From positions 57,030 through 69,708 of the forward strand of contig MU631889.1 in NCBI GenBank assembly GCA_026770615.1: 12,679 nt of DNA. The letters run 5' to 3'. This DNA comes from Pavlovales sp. CCMP2436. Lineage: Eukaryota; Haptophyta; Pavlovophyceae; Pavlovales. The position numbers and the translations under genes are program-made. Shown one piece after another: positions 12,280 to 12,679 of this stretch. Positions within the stretch are counted from its first letter, which is position 1. Each line of letters starts with the position of its first letter. Below the pieces are notes generated by a model. The model had not been told where the DNA came from. It worked only from the letters and a program-made list of their open reading frames with translations, and searched no databases.

Positions 12280-12679
12280 ATGGCACCCATTCGCACGGGT
12301 TCGCGCCGAGCGGCGCGGGCGTCTCGCCCTACCGATATCACCGGGTGGTGCGTCAGCAGCGAGCCCCAGGGGTGTTCGCGGAGCCGGGGGTGCGTGCACG
12401 CACCCGGGGACGCCGAGTACTGCACGCTGGTCGGCGGCGCGAATGACGCCGCGGAGGGCTCGGATACGGCCTCGTCCGGCGCCGAGCCTGAGCGCCGTTT
12501 CCTGTGCGACGAACCTGGATGTGGGTACCGGGCCACTCAGGCAGGTCATCTGCAGTCGCACAAGCGCACGCACAGCGGCGAGCGGCCGTACGCGTGCGAC
12601 GAGCCCGGCTGCAGCTACAAGACCGCTCGCGTGAATAGCCTCACAAGGCACACGCGCACGCACAGCGGCGAGCGGCCGT
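12280..12679 (+). CDS. C2H2 zinc-finger protein, 5' part of gene (open at window end)
   Basis: The frame opens after TAG at 12247-12249. The first ATG, at 12280, starts M-A-P-I-R-T-G-S-R-R-A-A-R-A-S-R, a basic N-terminus, followed by an acidic/Ser-rich linker. Two C2H2 fingers follow, at codons about 75-92 and 105-122. Each has C-D-E-P-G-C (C-x4-C), twelve residues, and H-x3-H, joined by the canonical-type linker T-H-S-G-E-R-P-Y-A. The unit is 30 residues, or 90 bases, and the linker DNA CACAGCGGCGAGCGGCCGT is identical at 12571-12589 and 12661-12679. The second linker shows that at least one more finger follows beyond the edge. Tandem fingers with such linkers usually bind DNA in the nucleus; the target is unknown. 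The ORF has no stop in the window, and opposite-strand ORFs here are shadows. Confidence 0.82.
   Translation, partial: MAPIRTGSRRAARASRPTDITGWCVSSEPQGCSRSRGCVHAPGDAEYCTLVGGANDAAEGSDTASSGAEPERRFLCDEPGCGYRATQAGHLQSHKRTHSGERPYACDEPGCSYKTARVNSLTRHTRTHSGERP

Noticed and set aside
12031..12663. 210-codon minus-strand ORF and 197-codon plus-strand ORF over the zinc-finger region
   Set aside because: The fingers are encoded in another plus-strand frame, which stays open to the window end.
1..12679. tRNA, rRNA or CRISPR elements
   Set aside because: No cloverleaf with a TTCGA loop, no conserved rRNA segment and no regularly spaced repeat array was found by reading.

Overview
The window is nuclear DNA of a eukaryote. 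It has spliced genes, long gaps between genes, microsatellites and decayed retroelements, with no operons and no bacterial-type gene packing. Three things suggest a unicellular alga, with a haptophyte-like genome as my best guess: GC-rich genes with very high third-position GC; splice donors of the form GTGCGT, GTGCGC and GTGTGC; and the mix of proteins (kringle, U-box kinase, armadillo, C2H2 fingers with a C-D-E-P-G-C knuckle). The lineage is inference; no marker gene is present.

Layout from left to right. (1) 1-1516, plus strand: the 3' part of a gene for a membrane-anchored protein with three kringle domains, in four exons. (2) 1517-3621: no intact gene. It holds a frameshifted C-terminal piece of a non-LTR reverse transcriptase (about 1705-2045), two copies of a dispersed repeat of about 250 bp (called R here), one copy of a second repeat (called D), a 12-bp-stem hairpin and AT-rich low-complexity DNA. 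(3) 3622-5926, minus strand: an intact U-box plus TKL-type protein kinase ORF (5926-4607). It is followed in the same frame, across a TGA stop, by an armadillo array (4606-3622) damaged by a TAG stop and two frameshifts. This looks like a three-part U-box/kinase/ARM gene that has lost its third part or is losing it. (4) 6079-8182, plus strand: one degenerate retroelement-like coding region spread over three frames. It has a CCHC zinc knuckle, a proline-rich basic linker and an OTU-protease-like C-terminus, and is followed at once by the third R repeat. (5) 8491-9628: fragments only, namely a possible orphan exon, an inverted D copy overlapping a possible transposase fragment, and a short coding-like stretch broken by one TAA. 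(6) 9629-10357, minus strand: a 242-residue protein with a response-regulator receiver fold lacking its phosphorylation residues. (7) 10821-11508: a non-autonomous DNA-transposon-like element with 57-bp terminal inverted repeats next to TA-rich DNA, followed by tandem and dispersed duplications. (8) 12280-12679, plus strand: the 5' end of a C2H2 zinc-finger gene that runs off the window.

The genes show no common pathway. Most of the window is accessory DNA: about half is mobile-element debris, and several genes carry tandemly repeated domains. The strongest leads are the U-box/kinase/ARM gene split by a stop codon, the OTU-bearing retroelement relic with its R repeat family, and the 0.7-kb inverted-repeat element. 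All identities given are counts by eye.
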